The translations under genes and the position numbers were made by a program. A model generated the notes under the pieces. That model made no database searches and had not been told where the DNA came from. It saw nothing but the letters and a program-made list of their open reading frames with translations. From DAIOFH01 sp036745875 (lineage in GTDB: Bacteria; Planctomycetota; SZUA-567), in assembly GCA_036745875.1 (NCBI GenBank), contig DAIOFH010000001.1, positions 1 to 64,000 of the forward strand: a stretch of DNA of 64,000 nucleotides, read 5' to 3'. Shown in pieces: positions 43,209-52,401 of the stretch; position 1 is the stretch's first letter, and every line of letters begins with the position of its first letter.

Positions 43209-43772
43209 ATGCTTATCCGCAAGGCCAGGACCGGCGACGTTGAACTGATTGCCCGTGCGATTTGCATGGCCGAAGGGGAACTTGCGCCGTTTTTCACCGG
43301 TACCGAGGATGAGGAAAAATCGATCCGGGTTCTATCGGAATTCATCGTATCATCCGTGCCGTGCCGGTATTCGCTCCAGTATTGTCTGGTCGCGGAAGTC
43401 GAGGGAAAACCCGCCGGCATGCTGTTCTCCTTCCCCGCCGACCTTCAACCCGACCTCGACCTGCTGATTTTGGCGTCGGTGAACGCCAGGGGATACAACC
43501 TCAAGGAACTGTTTTTCGAAGGCGAACACGGGACCTATTATCTTTCCACAATGGGTGTCGATCCCGCCTACAGGGGACAGGGGATCGGAACCGAGTTGAT
43601 GGCGGCCGCCGAGGCTGAAGGCGCAGCGCAGGGATTCACCCGGATCTCTCTCCTCGTTTCCGCAGACAAGGAAAAGGCCAGGGCGCTGTACGAACGCAAG
43701 GGATATTCGATAACTGCGCGGGTGGAGATGGCCGGGTTCGATTATTTTCGCATGGGTAAAACCCTGGAATAA
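43209..43772 (+). CDS. GNAT acetyltransferase
   Basis: 187-residue N-acetyltransferase. It begins MLIRKARTGDVELIARAI, and carries the acetyl-CoA loop in DPAYRGQGIGTELM (RGQGIG) and a C-terminal ADKEKARALYERKGY, typical of the superfamily. TAAGGAGGAG is a strong ribosome-binding site. The substrate is unknown. It follows ychF by about 50 bases. Confidence 0.87.
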   Translation: MLIRKARTGDVELIARAICMAEGELAPFFTGTEDEEKSIRVLSEFIVSSVPCRYSLQYCLVAEVEGKPAGMLFSFPADLQPDLDLLILASVNARGYNLKELFFEGEHGTYYLSTMGVDPAYRGQGIGTELMAAAEAEGAAQGFTRISLLVSADKEKARALYERKGYSITARVEMAGFDYFRMGKTLE

Positions 43773-43938
43773 ATGATTCTCTTTGCGATCCATCAACTGT
43801 GAACGGACTTTTTCACTTGACATGTTGTGTCTTGGCTTTAGTTTAGATAGTGTTCAGCACGTTCCTTTTTTCGATATTACTTAATCAACGATGGCAAGAG
43901 CCGATTCGCCATCTTGGTGTTGACAAGGAGACCCAGCC

Positions 43939-44448
43939 ATGACCGCGTCGAATTCCCTTCTGCAGATTGATGATCAACTGGTTAATGTTTTGGTCAAGAG
44001 TACCAAGGACGGCCTGATGATGGCCGGTCTCAAACCCAACCCCGCTGGTCTCAGCAAGTTTTTCCAGTCCACCGGCGACGTCTCCGCCATCGTCGGTTTC
44101 GTCGGCACCATCAGCGGTTCCATGTTTATCAATACTTCCAATGCGACCGCCTGTTTCATGGCCGGCCGCATGCTGGGCGAGGAGATGACGGTCCTCGACA
44201 ACCAGGCCCTCGACGGCCTGTGCGAAATCGCCAACATCATCGCCGGCCAAACCAAGGCCTCCCTGTCGACCACGGATTATAAATTCGACCGCATCAGCGT
44301 TCCCTCCGTGATTGTCGGCAACAACTATTCGATTTCGCATTATCGAGGCATGACTTCGTTGTCCGTGGAATTCGAGCTTCCCGAAATGCCCATAAAACCC
44401 GGCGAGCGCGCAACATTCACCGTCAACATGTCCTTGATGAAGATTTAG
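43939..44448 (+). CDS. cheX: CheX-like CheY-phosphate phosphatase
   Basis: 169-residue protein of the CheC/CheX/FliY family that dephosphorylates CheY-P and so resets chemotaxis. The single conserved catalytic motif is present in LDGLCEIANIIAGQTKASL (Glu-x-x-Asn). The N-terminal half, GFVGTISGSMFINTSNATAC, matches the fold. ACAAGGAGA precedes the ATG. It has its own terminator, so it is expressed apart from the MCP genes of this window. Confidence 0.85.
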   Translation: MTASNSLLQIDDQLVNVLVKSTKDGLMMAGLKPNPAGLSKFFQSTGDVSAIVGFVGTISGSMFINTSNATACFMAGRMLGEEMTVLDNQALDGLCEIANIIAGQTKASLSTTDYKFDRISVPSVIVGNNYSISHYRGMTSLSVEFELPEMPIKPGERATFTVNMSLMKI

Positions 44449-44457
44449 CCCCGACTG

Positions 44458-44489
44458 ACTCCCGGCTCCGTATGGCCGGGAGTTTTTTT
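44458..44489 (+). terminator. Rho-independent terminator of cheX
   Basis: CTCCCGGC / GCCGGGAG stem with an 8-base loop, followed by seven T residues, 10 bases after the stop codon. Confidence 0.92.
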
Positions 44490-44573
44490 GCAATTGTATT
44501 CAACCTTCGCCGGATGGACGGCCGGGTTGTATTGGAAGTTTACATATCAACGAAATATGGAAGGAGAAACGGG

Positions 44574-45875
44574 ATGGCGACAAAGGCGAAGAAGGCCCCC
44601 AAGGCCAAGGCGGCCCCAAAGGCGGCGAAAGCCAAGGCAGCGCCTAAGGCCAAGACTGCCGGCAAGGCTGCGGCGAAAAAACCGGTTAAGAAGGCGGCCC
44701 CGCCCAAACCGAAGGAAATGCTTGGCTATCCTTCCTGGAAGATCGCCAATGATTCGGTTGAAGTCTATATGGCCCAGCGCGGCGGTCACACCGGTCCCGC
44801 CACCTTCATGAAGGGCAAGGACAAGTTCTCGCCCTTCTCCGTCGCCCCCTGGTACAAGGAAAAGAACGTCAAGTACGCGGATAAACTGCTGAGCCTTCTC
44901 AGGGGCGACTTCTTCTGCATGCCTTTCGGCGGCAACGCCACCCCGTACGGCAAGGAAACGGGCTACCATGGCCATGGCGAAACAGCCAACGAGGACTGGA
45001 AGCTTGTCGAACTCGGCGAAACGCATCCCGACTGCGAATGCGGCTGCGGTGGCGGCTGCAACTATATGGTCGCGGAAATGAAGACCAAGATCCGCAAGTC
45101 GACGGTGGAGAAGCTGGTCGCCATCCGCAAGGGCGAAAACGCCATCTACATCTGCCATGACATCAGCGGCATGACCGGTCCCATGCCCTACGGCCACCAC
45201 GCCATGCTGCACTGGGATAAGCAGGGTGCGGGCCTTATCTCCACCTCCAAATTCAAATATGGCCAGGTTTGTCCCACCATGTTCGAAGACCCGACCATGG
45301 GCGGCTACCAGTCCCTGAAACCGGGGGCGACGTTCACCAGCCTCAACAAGGTGCCGCGTCTTGACGGCGGCTACGCCGACCTTACCGTATACCCGGCGCG
45401 CCTCGGCTTCGAAGACCTGGTTATGGTTTGTAACGACACCAAGGTGCCATTCGCCTGGGCCGCTGCCGTCTATCCGGAACAGCGCTGGGTCTGGTTCTCC
45501 CTGAAGGACCCGAAGAAGCTCGCTTCCACCGTCCTCTGGCACAGCAACAAGGGCAGGCACTATTCGCCGTGGAACGGTAGGCATTACGGCGTCCTAGGCA
45601 TCGAGGACGTCACCGCCTACTTTGCCTACGGCCTTGCCGAATCGGCCAAGGCGAACCCGGTATCGAGAAAAGGCTTCCCGACCGTGCATAACTTCAAGGC
45701 GAACGAGACATTCACCGTCCCCTACATCATGGCGGCGGCGAAGATTCCCGCCGGTTTCGACCATGTCAAGTCCATAGAGCCGATCGCCGATGACACCGTG
45801 CGCCTGATCTCCAAAAGCGGCAAAAAGGCGGACGCCAAGGTGGGTTGGGAGTTCCTCTATTACGAAGACGAATAA
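44574..45875 (+). CDS. mutarotase-like protein with histone-H1-like N-terminal tail
   Basis: 433-residue protein in two parts. Residues 1-47 are almost only Lys, Ala and Pro (KAPKAKAAPKAAKAKAAPK), like the tails of histone H1 and bacterial H1-like proteins. The remainder resembles the galactose-mutarotase-like sugar-binding fold: LRGDFFCMPFGGNA, GYHGHGETANEDW, YGHHAMLHWD, and SNKGRHYSPWNGRHYGVLGIEDV. AAGGAG precedes ATG 44574; the frame open to 44472 starts in the cheX terminator. There is no signal peptide. The core probably binds or epimerises a sugar; the tail could bind nucleic acid or another polyanion. It is likely monocistronic. Confidence 0.68.
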   Translation: MATKAKKAPKAKAAPKAAKAKAAPKAKTAGKAAAKKPVKKAAPPKPKEMLGYPSWKIANDSVEVYMAQRGGHTGPATFMKGKDKFSPFSVAPWYKEKNVKYADKLLSLLRGDFFCMPFGGNATPYGKETGYHGHGETANEDWKLVELGETHPDCECGCGGGCNYMVAEMKTKIRKSTVEKLVAIRKGENAIYICHDISGMTGPMPYGHHAMLHWDKQGAGLISTSKFKYGQVCPTMFEDPTMGGYQSLKPGATFTSLNKVPRLDGGYADLTVYPARLGFEDLVMVCNDTKVPFAWAAAVYPEQRWVWFSLKDPKKLASTVLWHSNKGRHYSPWNGRHYGVLGIEDVTAYFAYGLAESAKANPVSRKGFPTVHNFKANETFTVPYIMAAAKIPAGFDHVKSIEPIADDTVRLISKSGKKADAKVGWEFLYYEDE

Positions 45876-45907
45876 AAAGGAATTATTTGCCGGAAAAGAT
45901 GTATGCA

Positions 45908-45938
45908 TCGAACGCCATCCCATCGGGATGGCGTTCGA
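45908..45938. terminator. perfect hairpin after the mutarotase-like gene
   Basis: TCGAACGCCATCCC / GGGATGGCGTTCGA, 14 perfectly paired bases with an ATC loop, 32 bases after the stop codon. No T tract on either side, so it may be a weak or factor-dependent terminator or an RNA-stabilising hairpin. Confidence 0.55.
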
Positions 45939-46047
45939 CTGTTAGAGTGCAAAAACAGGTTCTTTTTTCCTTTCCCGTTTTTTCAAGCTGTGTTATCATA
46001 AATCCTTTGGTTTTTGTTGGTTATTCTTCAACGGGGAGGCCATTCAT

Positions 46048-47622
46048 TTGGCTGGCGTCACTAGGGCAACGCATGGAAGAATTGACATTCGGACATGGAC
46101 TGTATTGGCAGCCCTTGTCCTGGCGGTACTGTGGTCCGGCATCGGCAGGACAGCCGAGGAAAGCCCGGATATCCAGGCATTGCTGCGCCGTCTCGACTCG
46201 GTGAACGCTGATATCGAAGACGCCTTGGCCAGCATGGTCGACCGCTACCCGTACGCTACGCCCGGCAACGGCATCGCCTATGACTCGCGCGTGCTGTCCA
46301 TCCAGAAGAATGCCGAAGTCACCATCGGCGGCGATTTCAGGGTCAATTATACTTTTGCCAATTCCAATCTCGTCGACCAACGGGTGTATGATCCGTTCGT
46401 CAAATCCTGCCTGTCCCGCTCAAGCCTCGGCGACCTCGCACTGACGAAGGAAAAGCTGTTCATCGACGCCAAGGTCGGCAGGCGCTGGCACGGGTACATT
46501 GAGATGAATCTCAACTCGAGCGGCAACTCCCGGACCATCTACGAAACAACCAATCCTAACGGCCCCGGCCGGCCTGGGCAGGCAATCTACCCGGCGCGGC
46601 GTCTGGAAAGCGCAATAAACGACAATCTGGGCGAGGCGTATGTCGAGCTTCTCAAGGACGGCCATTCCGGCTTCGGTTTCAAGGCCGGACTTATAGACCT
46701 TGACTGGGGGGTGTCGGCGAAGCCGGACCTGTTCCTACAGTCCTACCTCGCCAACCCCGACCTCAACGGCTCATACCTGATGAACCCCGTGGGCACTACC
46801 CAGTCCCCACGCCTGCCGCACGCATCGAAGCTGGCCGTTCCCGTCATGGCGCTGCAGGCCAGTTACGAAATGCGCGACATCATCCGTTTCGAAGTCGCCG
46901 CCTTCAAGGACGCGCACCTTCCCGAAGACAGCGTTCTCATAGACAGCGGCGGCACGTATGTCTCCCGCGATCCGGGATTCAGATCCTGGCAGGTGGGAGC
47001 AAGTATCCTGCCGCTGGAAGACTGGGAGCTCTCCGTCGCCTTCCGCAACCGCTACAACAAGGGGCGCGGCATTTCGTATTGGGCCAACAGTCCGTTCAGA
47101 AGCGATTTCCGTTCCAACCTCGCCGGCAGCTCCCGCGATCCAGTGTGGAACGGAAGCGAGTGGACCGACAGCGGTAGTGGACAGTCGTTTGGGTCGCGGA
47201 AAAACGAACAGGCGCTCGTCGTCGGCCTGGCATTGGAAATTCCCAACACAAAACTGTCGGTTTTTGCCGAATACGCCAAGGGCTGGAACCAGGGCTTCAA
47301 CGACCACATCGATTCGGACAACGTCAATGTTGGTTTTGCCTATCGCCTTCTGCCGCGCCTGACGCTGCACGCCCAGGGCGAATGGCTGTATGTGAAGGAC
47401 CGCAGTTGGCTGGTGTCGGACGGCGCGAACGGATGGGTTCGGGACGTGCGTATGAACCGCATCACCAGGGCCATGTTCGCGGCGGAATACGAATTGATGA
47501 GCGGCCTCACGCTTGAGGCCGGCTGGCAGTGCGAGAATTGGCATTTCAAGTCGAGTTACACGCCGTCCAGGAAGACGCTCAGGTCCGACCTGTTTTACGT
47601 GGGTTCGCGGTTTATTTTCTAG
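46048..47622 (+). CDS. predicted outer-membrane beta-barrel protein
   Basis: 524-residue exported protein. A signal peptide (core VLAALVLAVLWSGIG, then RTAEES) is followed by a short helical stretch LLRRLDSVNADIEDALASMV. A long run of alternating polar/aromatic beta strands then ends in SDLFYVGSRFIF. A terminal Phe is the classic signal for outer-membrane barrel insertion. Start is TTG 46048 with GGGGAGG 9 bases upstream. A porin role is likely; no specific family was recognised. Confidence 0.7.
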   Translation: MAGVTRATHGRIDIRTWTVLAALVLAVLWSGIGRTAEESPDIQALLRRLDSVNADIEDALASMVDRYPYATPGNGIAYDSRVLSIQKNAEVTIGGDFRVNYTFANSNLVDQRVYDPFVKSCLSRSSLGDLALTKEKLFIDAKVGRRWHGYIEMNLNSSGNSRTIYETTNPNGPGRPGQAIYPARRLESAINDNLGEAYVELLKDGHSGFGFKAGLIDLDWGVSAKPDLFLQSYLANPDLNGSYLMNPVGTTQSPRLPHASKLAVPVMALQASYEMRDIIRFEVAAFKDAHLPEDSVLIDSGGTYVSRDPGFRSWQVGASILPLEDWELSVAFRNRYNKGRGISYWANSPFRSDFRSNLAGSSRDPVWNGSEWTDSGSGQSFGSRKNEQALVVGLALEIPNTKLSVFAEYAKGWNQGFNDHIDSDNVNVGFAYRLLPRLTLHAQGEWLYVKDRSWLVSDGANGWVRDVRMNRITRAMFAAEYELMSGLTLEAGWQCENWHFKSSYTPSRKTLRSDLFYVGSRFIF

Positions 47623-47740
47623 CGCTTTTAAATGGTCTCTGACTCCTTGTTGCGTTTTCGGTGAAACCGTTATAAACCGAAAAGCGCCGGGGAATGGTCA
47701 GATACGACTTTAAACGCAATAGGATGGCCATTTACGGTAT
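47621..47740 (+). repeat. dispersed intergenic element, copy A
   Basis: Starts at the stop codon of the outer-membrane gene with TAGCGCTTTTAAATGGT. The core 47644-47724 (81 bp) has inverted ends TCCTTGTTGCGTTT and AAACGCAATAGGA. Inside is a second hairpin, TTTTCGGT / ACCGAAAA (about 47655-47682). Copy B at 54723-54831, read on the other strand, has the same ends but a different middle. Confidence 0.75.
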
Positions 47741-47758
47741 GGGGAAGGTGTAGGGCTT

Positions 47759-49333
47759 ATGTCTTTGCGGTCATTGTATGTGGCAATGCTGGCAATGTTC
47801 CTCGCCCTGACAGCCATCCTGTTCATCTGCATTCACACGTTGCAGATCAAGCCCCTCGTCGCCGAAGTGGAAAAACACATATACAACGAGGACGCCAGCG
47901 TCGTCAAGGCTTTCACCACGCTACGGCACGACAACATGCTTGGGCGGCTGCGCGGTTTCGCCAAGTGGGGAAAACTGGATGCGTTCATTTCCCTGTCGCC
48001 GGCGGAGCGCGAGGAATACAGCAGCCAGCATATGGAGAGGGCTCAGCCGGTCGGCGATTCCTTTTCCATAATCTCCCTATTCAACGACCGGGACGAACTG
48101 TTGTTCGGGCGCGTCATCGACATCAAAAAAAACATCTACATTCCCGTTACCGACAAGGTGAAACGCTGGCTCGATACGAATGCGCCGCAGGTTTTCGCCG
48201 TTCGGGGGAACGAGGTGACGGGGTTTGTCAGTTATGAAGGCGAACCCGGCCTGTTAGCGTCAGTCCCCGTGTGGGATTCGGCGATGGGGAAAGCGGTCGG
48301 CAAGGTGGTGGGGATTGATTATTTTGATTCCGTGGTGTTGATGAAATTGGCAAATCTTGTGCAGGGAGAATTCGAGCTTGTCGACGATGGTTCGGATCCG
48401 CGCATGCAGCTCTGGACCAAGAGGCTTGCGGGCGGCGATTTTATCCATATCGACGACGACAGCGTCTATTCGACCGTGTTCATTCCCGAAAACATGGATG
48501 GTTCACGCACCTACGGCATTGCCTTCAAACGACCGATCGACACGGACACGTTCGCTTCGGACTCCCTTTTCTCCGTCATAGCCAGCGCGCTTATCCTGTT
48601 CCTGATTTTTTCCGGTCTCCTGACCTATGTGATTGAAAAGTTCACCCTCAAGCCGATCGAAAACCTGACCTTGACAATGAAACGCCTCCTCGGTACGGGT
48701 GGGCAGAAGACCGAAGTCGAAGACGATTATTTCGAACCCCTGAAGGGCCTTGCCCTGCAGGTGAAGAGGCTTGTCTACGAACAGAATGAAACCGAAGCCG
48801 AGCGGGTCAAGATAAGTGACCTGAACCTCAACCAGGAGCGGCTCACCAGGGCGCTCGGGCAGGTCATAGACATGTACCTGTCCAGTGAACCCGGCAGTTT
48901 CCAGCTTTCCCTGGCGGGCATGGCGGAGGTGCTCGACCTGGATTTCATAGCCTTTTATTCGCTGATCGAAGGCGACCTAATGCGCTCGGCGAAATATTTC
49001 CGGCAGCACGGCGCTAATTCCTCAAACCAGCTGACCATGGTCGGCGAGCGCGTAAAATGGGTGGAAACGCTGGTCAAATCCAACACAGCGAAAACCCTCT
49101 ACAAGGACGGTATTTTCCCAGAAGAATACGAAGAGCTTAAACAGATCATGGAGTATTACCTTTTGAAACGGGTGCTGTGCCTGCCGCTCAGAGGCTCGGA
49201 AAGAGGCGGCGGCCTGTTGCTGGTCGGTTCGTCGTATTATATCGACACCGTTTGGACAGCCAATGAAAAGCGCATCCTCGCCCTGACCGGCAATCTGCTT
49301 TTGGCCATGTCGTCAAGGGTCGATAATAGCTAA
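47759..49333 (+). CDS. membrane sensor protein: CHASE4-like, HAMP, GAF-like
   Basis: 524-residue inner-membrane protein. First membrane segment at about residues 7-29, an extracytoplasmic sensor (about 30-270) with the CHASE4-like RLRGFAKWGKLDAF and DYFDSV stretches, and a second membrane segment (about 275-297). A HAMP-like linker with KFTLKPIENLTLTMKRLL and a helical segment follow, then a C-terminal region that looks GAF-like (LDLDFIAFYSLIEGD; VLCLPLRG; GLLLVGSSYY). No kinase, GGDEF, EAL, MCP or DNA-binding domain is present. It may signal through a partner. It lies directly behind repeat copy A. Confidence 0.65.
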   Translation: MSLRSLYVAMLAMFLALTAILFICIHTLQIKPLVAEVEKHIYNEDASVVKAFTTLRHDNMLGRLRGFAKWGKLDAFISLSPAEREEYSSQHMERAQPVGDSFSIISLFNDRDELLFGRVIDIKKNIYIPVTDKVKRWLDTNAPQVFAVRGNEVTGFVSYEGEPGLLASVPVWDSAMGKAVGKVVGIDYFDSVVLMKLANLVQGEFELVDDGSDPRMQLWTKRLAGGDFIHIDDDSVYSTVFIPENMDGSRTYGIAFKRPIDTDTFASDSLFSVIASALILFLIFSGLLTYVIEKFTLKPIENLTLTMKRLLGTGGQKTEVEDDYFEPLKGLALQVKRLVYEQNETEAERVKISDLNLNQERLTRALGQVIDMYLSSEPGSFQLSLAGMAEVLDLDFIAFYSLIEGDLMRSAKYFRQHGANSSNQLTMVGERVKWVETLVKSNTAKTLYKDGIFPEEYEELKQIMEYYLLKRVLCLPLRGSERGGGLLLVGSSYYIDTVWTANEKRILALTGNLLLAMSSRVDNS

Positions 49334-49382
49334 AGCACCTTAAAATACCCCCGAGAACGCGTAACCAATAAATGGAGATGAA

Positions 49383-50000
49383 ATGCTGATCAAGAAAACA
49401 GTGGAGGAATTTATCGGGCAATCCGCTTCGGACGCGCCCACGCCCGGCGGCGGCGGCATCGCGGCGCTGGCCGGATCGCTGGGAGCAGCGATGGCTTCGA
49501 TGGCCGCCAATTTTACTGTCGGCAGGAAAAAATTCGTGGACGTGGAGGAAGAGGTGAAGGCGATTCTCGGTCGGCTCGCGCCGCTGATCGCCAGCCTCCG
49601 TGACGCCGTCGACGGCGACGCAGTGGCTTTTGCCACCATTTCGGACGCATTTAAGCTGCCTAAGGAATCGGAGGCCGAGAAAAACGTGCGGCGCGAAGCA
49701 ATAAACGCGGCCCTGACCGCTGCCATGCAGGTTCCGGCCAAGGTGGTGGACGATTGTCTCGCGGCAGCATCGCTGCTGCCGCGCCTGGCGCAGGTCGCGA
49801 ACCCGAACCTTCTTTCAGATGTCGAAGTCGCCGCCGTGATGCTCGAGGCGGCGGGACGCGCCGCACGAATCAACGTACTGGTCAATTCAAGCCAGCTTGG
49901 AGCCGCGGCCGGCGCCGTGGAGATCGACACCCTCAGGAAAACCCAACAGACGCGCCAATTGATGGACGAAGCGCTGGCCGAGGTCGCCAAGCGCAGGTAA
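49383..50000 (+). CDS. fchA: formiminotransferase-cyclodeaminase family protein
   Basis: 205-residue helical protein matching the cyclodeaminase/methenyl-THF cyclohydrolase fold. Family marks: KKTVEEFIGQSASDAPTPGGGGIAALAG, the Gly-rich folate loop; AAMASMAANFTVGRKKF; and DVEVAAVMLEAAGRAA near the end. In one-carbon metabolism it would interconvert formimino-, methenyl- and formyl-THF. It is short, with no formiminotransferase part, as in FchA. It precedes the purine phosphorylase by about 45 bases. Confidence 0.85.
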   Translation: MLIKKTVEEFIGQSASDAPTPGGGGIAALAGSLGAAMASMAANFTVGRKKFVDVEEEVKAILGRLAPLIASLRDAVDGDAVAFATISDAFKLPKESEAEKNVRREAINAALTAAMQVPAKVVDDCLAAASLLPRLAQVANPNLLSDVEVAAVMLEAAGRAARINVLVNSSQLGAAAGAVEIDTLRKTQQTRQLMDEALAEVAKRR

Positions 50001-50045
50001 TATCCATTTCAAATACTTATTTTCGCTTCCCGAAAGGAACTGATC

Positions 50046-50888
50046 ATGACAGAGACTTTGCGTGAACGCATCGATGCGGCGGTAAACGTGGTGAAAGGCC
50101 GTGCAGGGATAGAGCCCCGCGTCGGCATTATCCTCGGCACCGGCCTCGGAAACCTGGCGCGTTCCATACAGGACGCTGTGGAAATACCGTATGAAGACAT
50201 TCCCGGCTTTGCCGCTTCGACAGTGAAGAGCCATGCCGGACAGATCATTTTAGGCACCTTGTCCAATGTTCCCGTCGTGGTGATGGAGGGACGGTTCCAC
50301 TGTTATGAAGGATATTCCCTCGACCAGGTGACGTTCCCGGTGCGCGTCATCCGCGGGCTTGGCGCGGAGACGTTGATCGTCACCAACGCCTGCGGCGCCA
50401 TGAACCCGATGCACAACAAGGGCGATATCATGATTATCGACGACCATATCAATTTAATGGGCGTCAATCCCCTCATCGGCCCCAACGACGACAGCCTTGG
50501 GCCGCGTTTTCCCGATATGAACGAGCCGTATAGCAGGGAATACATAGACCTTGCGGAAAAGCTCGCCATCGACCTTTCCATCCGCACACAGCGTGGCGTC
50601 TATGCCGCCATGACCGGCCCCTGTCTCGAGACAAGGGCGGAATACCGCATGTTGCGGATCATCGGCGCGGACGCCATCGGTATGAGCACCGTCCCGGAGG
50701 TCATCGTCGCGGTCCATGCCGGACTCAAGGTCCTCGGACTTTCCGTTCTCACCGACATCTGCCTTCCTGACGCGCTCAAACCCTGCAAGCTCGAGGAAAT
50801 CATCGCCGTCGCCAATGCGACCGGTCCCAAGCTGGAAAAGCTGATTCTCGAATTCATCAAGATTGCGGGTGATCTGCGGATCGTGTAG
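50046..50888 (+). CDS. punA: purine nucleoside phosphorylase
   Basis: Phosphorolytic purine salvage enzyme of 280 residues, trimeric PNP-I class. Diagnostic segments are GIILGTGLGNLA (phosphate loop), VMEGRFHCYEGYS, TNACGAMNP, MTGPCLETRAEYRM and IGMSTVPEVIVAVHAGL. GAAAGGAAC precedes the ATG. It sits between the cyclodeaminase-like gene and a methyltransferase gene on the same strand. Confidence 0.95.
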   Translation: MTETLRERIDAAVNVVKGRAGIEPRVGIILGTGLGNLARSIQDAVEIPYEDIPGFAASTVKSHAGQIILGTLSNVPVVVMEGRFHCYEGYSLDQVTFPVRVIRGLGAETLIVTNACGAMNPMHNKGDIMIIDDHINLMGVNPLIGPNDDSLGPRFPDMNEPYSREYIDLAEKLAIDLSIRTQRGVYAAMTGPCLETRAEYRMLRIIGADAIGMSTVPEVIVAVHAGLKVLGLSVLTDICLPDALKPCKLEEIIAVANATGPKLEKLILEFIKIAGDLRIV

Positions 50889-50905
50889 TTTTCAGAAAGG
50901 AACTC

Positions 50906-51787
50906 ATGGCAAAGCGGAGGCGGAGCCCGGTCGAAGTGTACCATGACCGGGTGGCGGGCATATATGACACGATTTACGACGGCGATCCCTATTGGGAGAC
51001 GGTTTTCCAGATCACCTGGAAAAACATCCTTCGACACCTGCCTAAATCGCTGTCCACGAGGTGCCTCGACGTCGGCTGTGGTTCCGGGCGCTGGGGCCTG
51101 CGGTTGGCAAAGGCCGGATACAAGACGGATTTCCTTGATATTTCCCAGAACATGCTGGACCAAGTCGCGGGCAAACTGCAGCGCCTGGGCAAGGAATACG
51201 AATACCATAACGCCCTTGGAGAGGCGTTTGAGGGCGGCCCCGTCGTCCGGAAGGAAATCGCGGACGAAACGGCGAGCCTTTGGCACGCCTCTGTCGACGA
51301 CATGTCGGCGATACCGTCGGAGAGTTACGGCTTTCTCGTCGGGCAGGGCGATCCACTGAACTGCGCCCAGAGGCCGGGAAAGGCATTCAAGGAGATGGCG
51401 AGGATTCTCGCGCCGGGCGGTGTGATGGTGATGTCTGTCGACAACCGGTTGCAGGGCATTTACCATTATTTCCAGAAGGACGACATACCGGGCCTTGCCG
51501 AATTCCTGCGCACCGGCAAGACCAACTGGGTCACGGACAACCCTGACGAGCAATACCAGATGACCATGTTTACGCCGGGGCAGATACGCGCGATGGTGAA
51601 AGAGCGCGGCATGGTTTTCCTCGGCATGATCGGGAAGACTGTCCTGCCGCTGCGGCGTTTCAAGGCGATGCTTGATGAACCGGAAAAGCGGGCCGAACTG
51701 ATGCGGATAGAGGAGTCGCTGCATGCGGAAGAGTCGCTGTTCGCCAATGCCGCACATCTTGAGTTTGCCGCGGTGAAGCCGGAATAG
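50906..51787 (+). CDS. SAM-dependent methyltransferase
   Basis: 293-residue class I methyltransferase. Motif I is RCLDVGCGSGRWGLRLAKAG, with DISQNML as the acidic post-I motif and EMARILAPGGVMVMSVDNR as the motif III region. The target is unknown; small-molecule, quinone and tRNA methylases share this layout. GAAAGGAAC sits before ATG 50906. It follows the purine phosphorylase by 17 bases, so it is probably in one operon, and ends convergent with the minus-strand membrane-protein gene. Confidence 0.85.
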   Translation: MAKRRRSPVEVYHDRVAGIYDTIYDGDPYWETVFQITWKNILRHLPKSLSTRCLDVGCGSGRWGLRLAKAGYKTDFLDISQNMLDQVAGKLQRLGKEYEYHNALGEAFEGGPVVRKEIADETASLWHASVDDMSAIPSESYGFLVGQGDPLNCAQRPGKAFKEMARILAPGGVMVMSVDNRLQGIYHYFQKDDIPGLAEFLRTGKTNWVTDNPDEQYQMTMFTPGQIRAMVKERGMVFLGMIGKTVLPLRRFKAMLDEPEKRAELMRIEESLHAEESLFANAAHLEFAAVKPE

Positions 51788-51802
51788 GGTGGTTTTATAG
51801 TA

Positions 51803-52360
51803 TCATGCCACGAATCTCAGCGAAAACAAGACGACTATCGTGATCCAGAAAGGCAGGTTGGCTACGGCGAAAAGCACTGCGAAAGAAAGCCTCCAATACC
51901 GGCGCAGCAACAGAAGCACCGCAAAGCAAACCACAGGTACCAGGCAGCATAACTGGATTGTAATGAAAATATAGTCGATTGAAATGGAAATTGATTTGAA
52001 ATATGCCCCTACGCCGGAACCCAATCCCCGCTTCGCCGCCTTCTCAAGCATGGAACTGAGGATATACACGCAGCCATAGGCGATGGCGGACAACGGGAAA
52101 GACGCGAGTGCCGCCCGGCAGGCCTGGCGCAGAAGCTTCATGTCCCAAGGCAGCAAAAGGCTGGCGAGCATGACGATGCCATACAGTGCATATGCCAAGG
52201 TGATTGAAAAGGTGTTGCTTCCCCCGTTGGCGAAAGTGACCCAAAGAAACATCCACAACGCAGGCGAAAGAAGCAGTGCAATGCCGAGTGGAAGGACCCC
52301 GGCGTAATAGCTGGCCGGATCGCGGAAAGGCGGGTTCTCGCCTGATTCCCTCCCGTGCAT
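51803..52360 (-). CDS. hypothetical membrane protein
   Basis: Unrecognised 185-residue protein with about four to five hydrophobic segments: VLPLGIALLLSPALWMFLWV, LAYALYGIVMLASLLL, FPLSAIAYGCVYIL, CCLVPVVCFAVLLLL and FAVANLPFWITIVVLF. There is no signature motif. It is the last gene of the division operon, 41 bases behind the VOC gene; it may be an unrelated passenger. Confidence 0.65.
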   Translation of the reverse strand: MHGRESGENPPFRDPASYYAGVLPLGIALLLSPALWMFLWVTFANGGSNTFSITLAYALYGIVMLASLLLPWDMKLLRQACRAALASFPLSAIAYGCVYILSSMLEKAAKRGLGSGVGAYFKSISISIDYIFITIQLCCLVPVVCFAVLLLLRRYWRLSFAVLFAVANLPFWITIVVLFSLRFVA

Positions 52361-52401
52361 GTCGTTTCTCCGGCCTGTGCGCGTTTTTTATCTTTACCCA
52401 C

